NCBI GenBank assembly: GCA_014879435.1
Contig: JACSSB010000285.1
Span: forward strand, 1 to 12,164
Direction of reading: 5' to 3'
Source of the DNA: Phycisphaerales bacterium
GTDB lineage: Bacteria; Pseudomonadota; Gammaproteobacteria; Competibacterales; Competibacteraceae
DNA length: 12,164 nt
Under the pieces are notes generated by a model. It did not search any database, was not told the DNA's origin, and worked only from the letters and a program-made list of their open reading frames with translations. Below, in pieces: positions 1 to 6,983 of this stretch. The first letter of the stretch is position 1. Every line of letters starts with the position of its first letter. The translations under genes and the position numbers were made by a program.

Positions 1-899
1 ACTGGAAAGCCGGGAAGCTCGGATTCATGCGCATCCAGTTCACGGGTCAGTCGATTACGCAAGACGCGGGCGGGACGACCGGTGAATACCCGGCTCAAGG
101 TAGTGGTGATTTCGCTGCCCTCGCGCAACAGGGTTTGGTAGGCGAGCGGCGCATCATTTTCCAGGCAAGCCAGGAAAGCAGTTCCTATCTGCACGCCAAC
201 CGCACCCAATATCTGGGCGGCGGCCATACCGCGCCCATCCACGATGCCACCGGCCGCGATAATGGGAACTCGAAGATGCTCGACGAGCAACGGCACCAGC
301 GTCAGAGTACCGAGCAACCCTTGCTCGGTGCGACCAATGAAAGTCCCACGATGGCCTCCAGCCTCGACGCCTTGGGCCACGATAAAATCCAGGCCACTCT
401 CTTCCAGCACAATCGCTTCCAACAGGTGTGTGGCCGTGCCCAGAGTCACGATTCCGGCATCCCGCAGCAGGTCCAGATACACATTGTCCGGCGCGCCGAA
501 CATAAAACTTACCGCCGAGACACGCTCCTCCATCACCACTTCTAGCAGTTGCTCGAATTCCGAAGATTCCGGTAGCGTGGGTGATTCGGGTGGTAATCCC
601 AGCTCAATCCGGTAGGGCGCTAGCAATTCGTGGGCCCGAGCGATTTGCTCAGGACTACCGCTCGTACCGCCCACCGCCAGATTGACGGCAAACGGCCGCT
701 CGGTCAGAGCACGAATCTCGGCGATGGCTTGCCGCAAAGTATCCGGCCGCAAGCAAGCGCCCGCCAGCGATCCCAGACCACCCGCATCGCTGATTGCTGC
801 CGTCAGTCGTAGGCTACTGGGACCGCCGATCATAGGCGCTTGGATAATCGGATAGCGGATATCGAGCCGTTCGGTGAGCGTGGTGTGGGGCCAGTTCAT
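1..899 (-). CDS. Nitronate monooxygenase, class I-like (3' end cut off by window)
   Basis: This flavin-dependent TIM-barrel enzyme would oxidise alkyl nitronates such as propionate 3-nitronate to carbonyl compounds, detoxifying them in the cytoplasm. I translated it by hand: 299 codons are visible and no stop is reached before base 1. Visible motifs are the N-terminal PIIQAPMIGG strand (residues 17-26), SDAGGLGSLAG near 37-47, VAQGVEAGGHRGTF (174-187) with His183 as the expected catalytic base, and the phosphate-binding VPIIAAGGIVDGRG (211-224) and GAVGVQIGTAFL (232-243) segments. Family members are about 320-360 residues, so only a short C-terminal piece is missing. The ATG at 899 is the best start because conserved sequence begins a few residues later; the ribosome-binding site is weak. 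It lies 116 nt after tcdA and may be the last gene of the tatD-tcdA transcript. A FabK-type enoyl reductase shares the fold, but the GGHRGTF form fits nitronate monooxygenase better. Confidence 0.9.
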   Translation of the reverse strand, partial: MNWPHTTLTERLDIRYPIIQAPMIGGPSSLRLTAAISDAGGLGSLAGACLRPDTLRQAIAEIRALTERPFAVNLAVGGTSGSPEQIARAHELLAPYRIELGLPPESPTLPESSEFEQLLEVVMEERVSAVSFMFGAPDNVYLDLLRDAGIVTLGTATHLLEAIVLEESGLDFIVAQGVEAGGHRGTFIGRTEQGLLGTLTLVPLLVEHLRVPIIAAGGIVDGRGMAAAQILGAVGVQIGTAFLACLENDAPLAYQTLLREGSEITTTLSRVFTGRPARVLRNRLTRELDAHESELPGFP

Positions 900-979
900 G
901 GAGGGCAACTCGCAATAGAGGGATGGGCGTGAATGAAAAAGCCGAAAAGGAATCGCCGAGGCCAGATCATCATCTTATG

Positions 980-1013
980 GATCTTCAACCACCGTTAGAT
1001 CTTCAACCACCGT
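980..1013. repeat. Tandem direct repeat, two 16-bp copies with an 18-bp period
   Basis: GATCTTCAACCACCGT occurs at 980-995 and again, identically, at 998-1013, separated by TA. It lies immediately past the tcdA stop codon (1016-1018), in the gap before the nitronate monooxygenase gene. It looks like a local duplication. No function is evident. Confidence 0.85.
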
Positions 1014-1015
1014 GC

Positions 1016-1780
1016 TCACTCCTCATCCAGATCCAATAACTCGCGAACAATCACCCCCGCCAGCATGATCCCAAATAGCGCTGGCAAATAAGAGATCGTT
1101 CCGTTGACCGCTCGAGAACGGCCTGATGTATCACCGCCGACTGGTTGGTGCGGTAGCGGAGGACGACGCGGCTCATCGCTATAGATCACCGGATAATTCA
1201 GCGGTGCATCCAGTTTTCGCAAAGTCCGGCGCAACTCACGGGCCAGAGGGCAACCCTGGGTTTGATTCAGTCGCGTCACTCGTACCCGCGTCACGTCCAA
1301 ACAATTCCCCGCGCCCAGTGCCGAAATTACTGGCACCTGATGACGGTGACAGGCTGCCACCAGTGCCGCTTTACAGGCAATACTGTCGATGCAGTCAGCC
1401 ACGTACTGATAGTGGCCGGCCTCGATCAATTGATCGGCCTCACCAGGCTGGAGAAATGCATCGATCAGGGTCAGCTCCAGGGTAGGATCGATATCGCGCA
1501 GTCGCTCGGACATGACCGCTACCTTAGAACGACCGAGGGTGGAATGCAGTGCCAGCAGTTGCCGATTCAGATTGGAGGGTGCGACCACATCATGATCCAA
1601 CAGGGTCAATCGGCCGATCCCAGCACGACCCAAGGCTTCGGCGACGTAACCGCCGACGCCTCCCAGACCCGCTATCAGCACATGCGCTGCCCGCAACCGG
1701 GTCAGTCCGGCCTCACCGATCAGGATTTCAGTGCGCGCTTGTGGGTACGGCATCGGAGATTCGAAATAGTCGACGGGCAT
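1016..1780 (-). CDS. tcdA: tRNA threonylcarbamoyladenosine dehydratase TcdA
   Basis: TcdA is an E1-like ATP-dependent enzyme (CsdL/YgdL). It cyclises the t6A modification at position 37 of ANN-decoding tRNAs to ct6A. The 254-residue protein has the ThiF/MoeB/HesA Rossmann fold: the nucleotide loop AGLGGVGGYVAEAL at 37-50, the acidic LLDHD strand at 60-64, the SNLNRQ motif at 69-74, the VADCIDS segment at 127-133 and the CxxxxxxVPVISALGAG strand at 144-158. The length is slightly below the roughly 268 residues of E. coli TcdA. The ATG at 1780 overlaps the 3' end of the upstream hydrolase gene by 53 nt. A second in-frame ATG at 1753 (residue 10) would shorten the overlap and begins just before the conserved ARTEILIGEAGL segment. 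Neither start has a convincing Shine-Dalgarno sequence, so the exact start is unsettled. Co-transcription with the upstream gene is likely. Confidence 0.93.
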   Translation of the reverse strand: MPVDYFESPMPYPQARTEILIGEAGLTRLRAAHVLIAGLGGVGGYVAEALGRAGIGRLTLLDHDVVAPSNLNRQLLALHSTLGRSKVAVMSERLRDIDPTLELTLIDAFLQPGEADQLIEAGHYQYVADCIDSIACKAALVAACHRHQVPVISALGAGNCLDVTRVRVTRLNQTQGCPLARELRRTLRKLDAPLNYPVIYSDEPRRPPLPHQPVGGDTSGRSRAVNGTISYLPALFGIMLAGVIVRELLDLDEE

Positions 1781-2519
1781 TGGCGCTAGTGGCAGCGGCG
1801 ATCTCGGCAGGATCGGTCTTGCGCAGCTTAGCGATGCAGGCCAGCACCTCCGGCAAGAAGGCTGGTTCGTTGCGCTGGCCCGGATGGGTGCTCAGGGGTT
1901 GATCGGGGGCATCGGTTTCCAACAGCAATCCGTCCAGCGGCAAATCGCGAATCAGACCCTGCAAGCGAGTAGCGCGTGGATAGGTCAATGGCCCGCCAAA
2001 GCCAAGCAAAAACCCCAGATCGAGTAACCGTCGGGCTTGCTCCTCGCTACCGGAAAAGCTATGCACCACTCCCTGCACACCACTAAAACGCCGCAAGTAC
2101 TTGATGACTTGATCCACCGCGTGGCGGGCATGGACGATTACCGGCAGATCGTGACGACGAGCCAAGCGCAATTGCTCGGTGAAATAAGCGGCTTGTGCAT
2201 CAATATCCAGATCGGGCAAGTAATAATCCAGTCCACATTCACCGATGGCAATGGGCTTTTCTCGAACCACCCAATCTGCCAATGCCTCCAAATGCTCGGG
2301 GCGATGTTCGGCCAGATAAGCCGGATGTAATCCGTAGCTGGGATATAACCGGTTATAACGGGATGCGACGGTCTTGAGTCTTGGCCACAGCCGGGCACTG
2401 ACTGCAGCCAGCACCTGCGTTTTCACTCCAGCGATCTGCGCCCGTTGGTAGGCGGCATCACGATCATCATCAAAGCGGGTATCATCGAAATGGGTATGAC
2501 TGTCGATCAAAGTCAGCAT
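1728..2519 (-). CDS. TatD-family metal-dependent hydrolase, YjjV type
   Basis: This is a cytoplasmic TIM-barrel metallohydrolase of the TatD family, whose members act as 3'-5' DNA exonucleases or related phosphohydrolases. All expected metal ligands are visible: HTH (His8, His10), GECGLDYY (Glu94), VIVHARHA (His130), VVHSFSGS (His153) and LLLETDAPD (Asp203). The GGPLTYPRATR segment (175-185) and the TDAPDQPL..HPGQRNEP stretch (202-219) resemble E. coli YjjV more than TatD or YcfH. The length of 263 is normal. The ATG at 2519 is the natural start because the metal-binding HTH follows within ten residues. It is the first gene of a minus-strand run with tcdA, which starts inside its last codons. 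Its promoter should lie in 2520-2894, but I could not pick one with confidence. Confidence 0.93.
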   Translation of the reverse strand: MLTLIDSHTHFDDTRFDDDRDAAYQRAQIAGVKTQVLAAVSARLWPRLKTVASRYNRLYPSYGLHPAYLAEHRPEHLEALADWVVREKPIAIGECGLDYYLPDLDIDAQAAYFTEQLRLARRHDLPVIVHARHAVDQVIKYLRRFSGVQGVVHSFSGSEEQARRLLDLGFLLGFGGPLTYPRATRLQGLIRDLPLDGLLLETDAPDQPLSTHPGQRNEPAFLPEVLACIAKLRKTDPAEIAAATSANARRLFRISDAVPTSAH

Positions 2520-2894
2520 GCGACCGTTCCCAATCGAGATAAGCCATCCATGAAAAGATCGCGATTTTTCCCAATATACGGTTTGCTCAATACGCCATTT
2601 CCCAAGTGTGTAAGAACTCTTTCGCGCTTTTCGCGCCTTATGTAAATAAATATCTTGTTACGAAAGTGTAATGATCCCATACGAAGCTGGCCAGTTTTTG
2701 GCATCTTCATCCAATTTCGATCCGCTCTCTCTGGCATGATCATGGCGCTTGCTCACTCAACTCCAGACCCTCGGAAAACACCCACAAGGCTTCTTTATTG
2801 CCTCAAAGGTACTTTATTACTCATGTTCCAAAAGGGTCTACACTATGCCATCGAAATAGAAATTCGTGGACGAATACACGCCGAGAACTAAGTA
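2520..2894. other. Divergent intergenic region between the tatD-family gene and sthA
   Basis: This 375-bp region should carry the promoters for both the minus-strand tatD-family gene and the plus-strand sthA operon. It is more AT-rich than the flanking genes. A possible but weak plus-strand -10 element, TACACT, is at 2839-2844, with no good -35. A TTGTTA (2655-2660) with CATACG 18 nt later is another weak pair. A small dyad ATTCGT-GG-ACGAAT is at 2862-2875, about 20 nt before the sthA start. Short open frames here show no recognisable protein features. I found no repeat, tRNA or clear operator. Confidence 0.5.
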
Positions 2895-4298
2895 ATGAAC
2901 CATCAAAACCATGATGTCATCGTGATTGGTACCGGTCCGGGAGGCGAAGGCGCCGCCATGAAAGCCACCAAAGAAGGAAAATCGGTGGCGGTGATCGAAA
3001 AACATCATTTGGTTGGCGGTGGTTGTACGCATTGGGGCACCATCCCGTCCAAGGCATTACGACATGCCATCAATCGGATGCTGGAACTCAATACCAGCCC
3101 TGCCTTTCGCGGTACCTTCGGCTCCACTCTCAAACCATCCTACCCCGATCTACTACGCTCCGCCGAATCGGTGATCGCTCGCCAGACGGCTATGCGCCGA
3201 GATTTCTACGAGCGTAACCGCGTCCGGCTGTACCACGGCCACGGTAAATTTCTCGACGCACATACCATTGAGGTGCGCTCCAACCAGCAGAGCGAACCGA
3301 TCATCCTCAGCGCTGATGCCTTCGTCATCGCCTCAGGATCGCATCCATTCCGGCCGCAAGATGTGGATTTCAATCACCCACGCATCTTCGACAGCGATAC
3401 CATCCTCAGCATGACCACCACCCCACGCTCGATCCTGATCTACGGCGCGGGCGTGATCGGCTGCGAATACGCCAGCATCTTCCGTAACATGGGCTGCAAG
3501 GTCGATCTGGTCGATACCCGCTCGCAATTGCTGTCCTTCCTCGACGACGAGATTGCCCACGCTCTCAGCTACCACCTGCGCGATCAGGGCACCATGATCC
3601 GCCACAACGAGGAATACCAAGCGGTGGAAGGTCTGGCCGATAGCGTCCTGACCTATCTCAAGTCCGGCAAGAAAATCCGGGCCGACGTGCTGCTGTGGGC
3701 CAATGGCCGCACTGGGAACACCCAGAACATGGGCTTGGAAGATCTCGGTATCATTCCAAATAGTCGTGGCCAGATTAAAGTGGATGACAACTATCGCACG
3801 ACATTGTCACATATTTATGCAGTAGGCGACGTCATTGGCTACCCTAGTCTAGCCAGTGCTGCCTACGATCAGGGCCGCTTTGCCGCCACTCATCTGATTC
3901 ATGGCAGTTGCGACCATCACTTAGTTGATTACATTCCCACTGGCATTTACACTTCCCCGGAGATCAGTTCGATCGGTCGCACCGAACGTGAGCTGACCGA
4001 GGCCCGAATACCTTACGAGGTTGGCCACGCCTACTTCAAAAGTCTGGCACGCGCTCAAATTACCGGCCGTACCGTGGGCATACTCAAGCTGCTGTTCCAC
4101 CGCGACACCCTGGAAATTCTTGGCATTCACTGCTTCGGCGATCAAGCCGCCGAGATCGTCCACATCGGACAAGCGATCATGGCGCAGCAGGGAACAGCCA
4201 ACAGCATTCAGTATTTCGTCAACACCACATTCAACTATCCGACCATGGCCGAGGCTTACCGAGTGGCGGCGCTGAACGGCCTGAATCGGCTGGCCTGA
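2895..4298 (+). CDS. sthA: Soluble pyridine nucleotide transhydrogenase SthA
   Basis: SthA is a cytoplasmic FAD enzyme that transfers hydride between NADPH and NAD+, mainly to relieve NADPH excess. The 467-residue protein matches E. coli SthA closely along its length. It has the FAD-binding GTGPGGEGAA (12-21), GGGCTHWGTIPSKALRHA (41-58), the NAD(P)-binding YGAGVIGCEYA (183-193), the second FAD motif YAVGDVIGYPSLASAAYDQG (308-327) and the dimer-interface FVNTTFNYPTMAEAYRVAALNGLNRL (441-466). In the active-site motif the second redox cysteine of the lipoamide dehydrogenase family is Thr49, as is usual for SthA, so this is not a disulfide reductase. An in-frame TAA sits six bases before the ATG (2889-2891), which fixes 2895 as the first possible start. 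The ribosome-binding site is weak. The gene is followed after 12 nt by pilU and probably leads a three-gene operon. Confidence 0.97.
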   Translation: MNHQNHDVIVIGTGPGGEGAAMKATKEGKSVAVIEKHHLVGGGCTHWGTIPSKALRHAINRMLELNTSPAFRGTFGSTLKPSYPDLLRSAESVIARQTAMRRDFYERNRVRLYHGHGKFLDAHTIEVRSNQQSEPIILSADAFVIASGSHPFRPQDVDFNHPRIFDSDTILSMTTTPRSILIYGAGVIGCEYASIFRNMGCKVDLVDTRSQLLSFLDDEIAHALSYHLRDQGTMIRHNEEYQAVEGLADSVLTYLKSGKKIRADVLLWANGRTGNTQNMGLEDLGIIPNSRGQIKVDDNYRTTLSHIYAVGDVIGYPSLASAAYDQGRFAATHLIHGSCDHHLVDYIPTGIYTSPEISSIGRTERELTEARIPYEVGHAYFKSLARAQITGRTVGILKLLFHRDTLEILGIHCFGDQAAEIVHIGQAIMAQQGTANSIQYFVNTTFNYPTMAEAYRVAALNGLNRLA

Positions 4299-4310
4299 GG
4301 GAACTTACCC

Positions 4311-5459
4311 GTGGATATCACTCCGTATCTCAAACTGATGGTCGACAAGAACGCTTCCGACCTGTTCTTCCATGTCGGCGCACCTGTAAATATCAAAATC
4401 GGCGGGGTGGTACGTCCGATCGGCAACAAGATACTGGGGCCGGGCCAAGTGCGCGAAATCGCCTATTCGGTCATGAAGGATGATCAGATCAAGGAATTCG
4501 AGCACGAATGGGAGCTGAATTTTGCCATTCCGCTGCACGGAGTAGGTCGCTTCCGCTCCAACGTCTTCAAGCAGCGCGGCGAAGTATCCATGGTGATTCG
4601 CTACATCAAGGGCGACATCCCGCAGGTGGAAGAACTGGGGCTACCACCCCTGCTGCGGCAACTGGTGATGGAAAAGCGTGGCCTGATTCTGCTGGTGGGC
4701 GCCACCGGCTCTGGTAAATCCACCACTCTGGCCGCGATGGTCGATCACCGCAATTCCAGCGCACCGGGACACATCATCACCGTCGAAGACCCCATCGAAT
4801 TCACCCACCAGCATAAAAAATCGGTGGTCGCCCAGCGGGAGATCGGTATCGATACCCACAGCTATGAGCACGCCCTGCGTAGCGCCATGCGTGAAGCACC
4901 GGACGTGATTCTGGTCGGTGAGGTCCGCGAACGCGATGTGATGAAGTACGTGCTCACCTTCTCCGAAACCGGTCATCTGGTGTTGTCCACCCTGCACGCC
5001 AACAATGCCAATGGCGCCTTGGAGCGTATCGTCAATTTCTTTCCTGAGGACGTTCGGCCACAGTTGCTGATGGACCTTTCGCTCAATCTGCGCGCTGTCA
5101 TTTCGCAACGACTGATCCGCGCACTGAACGGTGGACTGGTGCCCGCAGTAGAGGTACTGCTCAATACACCCTACATCGCCGACCTCATCCAGAAAGGCAA
5201 GATCGATTACGTCAAGGATGCGATGGAGCAATCGACCGAATCGGGCACGCAAACCTTCGACCAGTCCTTATTCAAGCTGTACAAGGAAGGCAAGATTTCC
5301 AAAGACGAAGCGATCAAAAACGCCGACTCCAAGAACAACGTCGGGCTGCAGATCCGGCTGTCGGAGGGCGTGGATGCCGTCACCCCGAGTCGGCGAACCA
5401 GTCTGGCCGATCTTGCCATCCACGACGAGGAACAAGAAAACCGGGGCCGGACGTTTTGA
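4311..5459 (+). CDS. pilU: Type IV pilus retraction ATPase PilU (PilT paralogue)
   Basis: PilU is a hexameric cytoplasmic ATPase that works with PilT to retract type IV pili during twitching motility and DNA uptake. Visible parts are the N-terminal PAS-like domain starting DASDLFFHVG-style (here NASDLFFHVG, 14-23), Walker A GATGSGKST (130-138), the Asp box ITVEDPIEF (156-164), Walker B DVILVGEVRE (198-207), and the His box TGHLVLSTLHANNA (220-233). LSLNLRAVISQRLI and LLNTPYIADLI follow. The GEVR form, the acidic tail after residue 350 and the length of 382, equal to P. aeruginosa PilU as I recall it, favour PilU over PilT (about 344). The start is GTG, supported by GAGGGA (overlapping the sthA stop) 8 nt upstream. 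PilT, the usual neighbour, is not in this window. The stop overlaps the next gene by 4 nt. Confidence 0.9.
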   Translation: MDITPYLKLMVDKNASDLFFHVGAPVNIKIGGVVRPIGNKILGPGQVREIAYSVMKDDQIKEFEHEWELNFAIPLHGVGRFRSNVFKQRGEVSMVIRYIKGDIPQVEELGLPPLLRQLVMEKRGLILLVGATGSGKSTTLAAMVDHRNSSAPGHIITVEDPIEFTHQHKKSVVAQREIGIDTHSYEHALRSAMREAPDVILVGEVRERDVMKYVLTFSETGHLVLSTLHANNANGALERIVNFFPEDVRPQLLMDLSLNLRAVISQRLIRALNGGLVPAVEVLLNTPYIADLIQKGKIDYVKDAMEQSTESGTQTFDQSLFKLYKEGKISKDEAIKNADSKNNVGLQIRLSEGVDAVTPSRRTSLADLAIHDEEQENRGRTF

Positions 5460-6625
5460 AGCGGGGATCACTCGCGCCACTCGCCCGGCGGATGGCGGAC
5501 ATCGCGCCCTTTCATGTGATGGCGCTACTGGCCCGCGCCAGAGAGTTGGAGGCGGCGGGCCGCACGGTTATCCATATGGAAATCGGCGAGCCAGACTTCC
5601 CCACCGCCGAACCGATCATCGCCGCCGGCCAACGCGCACTGCTGGAGGGCCATACCCGCTACACTGCGGCCGCTGGCCTACCGGCACTGCGCCAGGCTAT
5701 CGCCGATCAATACCAAGCACGATATGGCGTTGCAATTTCGCCTCGACGCATCCTAGTCACACCCGGCGCGTCTGGTGCGCTGCAACTGGCCACGGCCATT
5801 CTGATCGACCCCGGCGACCGAATATTACTGGCCGATCCTGGCTATCCCTGCAACCGACATTTCGTGCGGCTGGTGGAAGGTGAAGCGGTCGGGATTCCAG
5901 TCGGACCAGAAACCGGTTATCAGCTGACCGCTGAATTGGTGGAACGGCATTGGGATGCGCGGACCAAAGCCATTCTGCTCGCTTCTCCTGCTAACCCTAC
6001 GGGCACGGTGATCCCCCCCGACGAACTGGCGGCACTGATTGCGGCGGTTGAGGCTCGTGGTGGACGGGTGATCATGGATGAGATCTATCACGGCCTGATC
6101 TATGGGGCGCCGGTTCAGACTGCATTGGCTTATTCCGACCAAGTGCTGGTCATCAATAGCTTCAGCAAGTATTACGGCATGACCGGCTGGCGACTGGGTT
6201 GGCTGGTTGCACCGGACGATTGCGTCGGTGCTGCAGAAAAACTGGCACAAAATCTGTTTCTAGCGGCATCCACCCCAGCGCAACACGCAGCACTGGCGGC
6301 CTTTGGAGCGGAGGCGCAGGCGATTTCCGAGGCACGCCGCCACGAGTTTCAAGCCCGGCGCGATTTCCTGTTACCCGCGTTGCGTGAACTCGGTTTCCAC
6401 ATCCCCATCACTCCAGACGGCGCATTCTATCTTTACGCCGACTGTGGCCGCTTCACCGACAACAGCTATGAGTTCGCCTTGCGCCTGCTGGAAGAAAGCG
6501 GCGTTGCCATCACTCCAGGCATCGATTTCGGGCACCATCTCCCCAATCGACACGTCCGCTTCGCTTATACCAATGCTATCCCTCAACTGGCTGAGGGTGT
6601 GGAAAGGTTAAGGCGGGTATTATGA
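5456..6625 (+). CDS. PLP-dependent aminotransferase, class I/II
   Basis: This is a fold-type I pyridoxal-phosphate aminotransferase of the aspartate/alanine aminotransferase superfamily, 389 residues, cytoplasmic. The cofactor lysine is Lys238 in NSFSKYYGMTGWRLGW (234-249). Other signature parts are GEPDFPTAEP (44-53), TRYTAAAGLPALR (67-79), SPANPTGT (177-184, Asn180), MDEIYHGLIYG (207-217) and HVRFAYT (366-372, Arg368 for the substrate carboxylate). The N-terminal ARRMADIAPFHVMALLARARELEAAGR is typical of a subgroup found in pseudomonads and relatives, whose amino-acid substrate I cannot name from sequence. The start is TTG at 5456, forming a TTGA overlap with the pilU stop, so translational coupling is likely. 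The in-frame ATG at 5492 (residue 13) would cut into the conserved N-terminal segment and is less attractive. It is the last gene of the sthA-pilU group. Confidence 0.9.
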   Translation: MKRGSLAPLARRMADIAPFHVMALLARARELEAAGRTVIHMEIGEPDFPTAEPIIAAGQRALLEGHTRYTAAAGLPALRQAIADQYQARYGVAISPRRILVTPGASGALQLATAILIDPGDRILLADPGYPCNRHFVRLVEGEAVGIPVGPETGYQLTAELVERHWDARTKAILLASPANPTGTVIPPDELAALIAAVEARGGRVIMDEIYHGLIYGAPVQTALAYSDQVLVINSFSKYYGMTGWRLGWLVAPDDCVGAAEKLAQNLFLAASTPAQHAALAAFGAEAQAISEARRHEFQARRDFLLPALRELGFHIPITPDGAFYLYADCGRFTDNSYEFALRLLEESGVAITPGIDFGHHLPNRHVRFAYTNAIPQLAEGVERLRRVL

Positions 6626-6668
6626 GTATCACCCAGCACTAATCGTCACTCATCCAATCCTCTCTATT

Positions 6669-6695
6669 TGTGGGCACGACGCCTGCGTGCCCACA
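6669..6695. terminator. 10-bp perfect hairpin between convergent genes, possible bidirectional terminator
   Basis: TGTGGGCACG (6669-6678) and CGTGCCCACA (6686-6695) are perfect inverted repeats around a 7-nt loop. The hairpin is 43 nt past the aminotransferase stop on the plus strand and 11 nt past the stop of the small Cys-rich gene on the minus strand. Neither side has a clear T run (CTTTCCC on one strand, AATAGAGA on the other), so it is not a textbook intrinsic terminator. It may act as a transcript-end stabiliser or be a copy of a dispersed palindromic repeat. Confidence 0.5.
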
Positions 6696-6706
6696 CTTTC
6701 CCGAAG

Positions 6707-6982
6707 TCACCGCGTACCCGCTCGACGCTCACCAGATAACGATCCTCCATGCCGCTGGGAAGTGGTGGGTTCTGCCTTGATCTGCGTCTTGGCGCAAGCC
6801 GATCCCATCGCACAACCACCGCAGCCACCACCAAGTGATGCGGTATTACTCCCACCCCTGACTGAAGCATCAGCGCCACAGTGGCCAGCACCGAACTGAA
6901 ACAGTCCAGCGGGTAGAAAAATCCGTAACGCGGCCAGCGCGGCGATCAGTACGATGAACAAAGCCAAAGCATCTTGCCACAT
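6707..6982 (-). CDS. Small Cys-rich membrane protein of the FeoB-associated type
   Basis: This 91-residue protein has one predicted membrane segment (about residues 5-25, DALALFIVLIAALAALRIFL) followed by a Gly/Cys-rich stretch, GGGCGGCAMGSACAK, near 51-65. The cysteines are Cys35, Cys54, Cys57 and Cys63. The arrangement matches the small FeoB-associated Cys-rich proteins encoded after feoB in many bacteria; their role is unproven but is thought to be accessory to ferrous iron uptake, perhaps by binding metal or an iron-sulfur cluster at the membrane. The start is well supported: GGAGGAGG lies just upstream, within the end of feoB, and the ATG follows the feoB stop after one base. The polar, basic tail after residue 66 is longer than I would expect and carries no motif I know. 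Confidence 0.8.
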   Translation of the reverse strand: MWQDALALFIVLIAALAALRIFLPAGLFQFGAGHCGADASVRGGSNTASLGGGCGGCAMGSACAKTQIKAEPTTSQRHGGSLSGERRAGTR

Positions 6983-6983
6983 C

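Noticed and set aside
27..812. Plus-strand open frames of 172, 123 and 60 codons at the left edge
   Set aside because: They lie opposite the nitronate monooxygenase frame, which carries clear family motifs; the plus-strand translations look like nothing known.
2624..2637. CGCGC-TTTT-CGCGC element considered as a hairpin or terminator
   Set aside because: It is mainly a short direct repeat; self-pairing is limited to about 4 bp and it lies upstream of both flanking genes.
2513..2743. Minus-strand open frame of 76 codons upstream of the tatD-family gene
   Set aside because: No recognisable features, no convincing ribosome-binding site, and it overlaps the start of the hydrolase gene; more likely promoter and leader DNA.
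2655..2891. Plus-strand open frame of 78 codons, in frame with sthA but closed by a TAA just before it
   Set aside because: TTG start, no family features and low-complexity intergenic composition; not an N-terminal extension of sthA because of the stop.
4641..5252. Long minus-strand open frame of 203 codons
   Set aside because: Antisense shadow of pilU, whose ATPase motifs are unambiguous.
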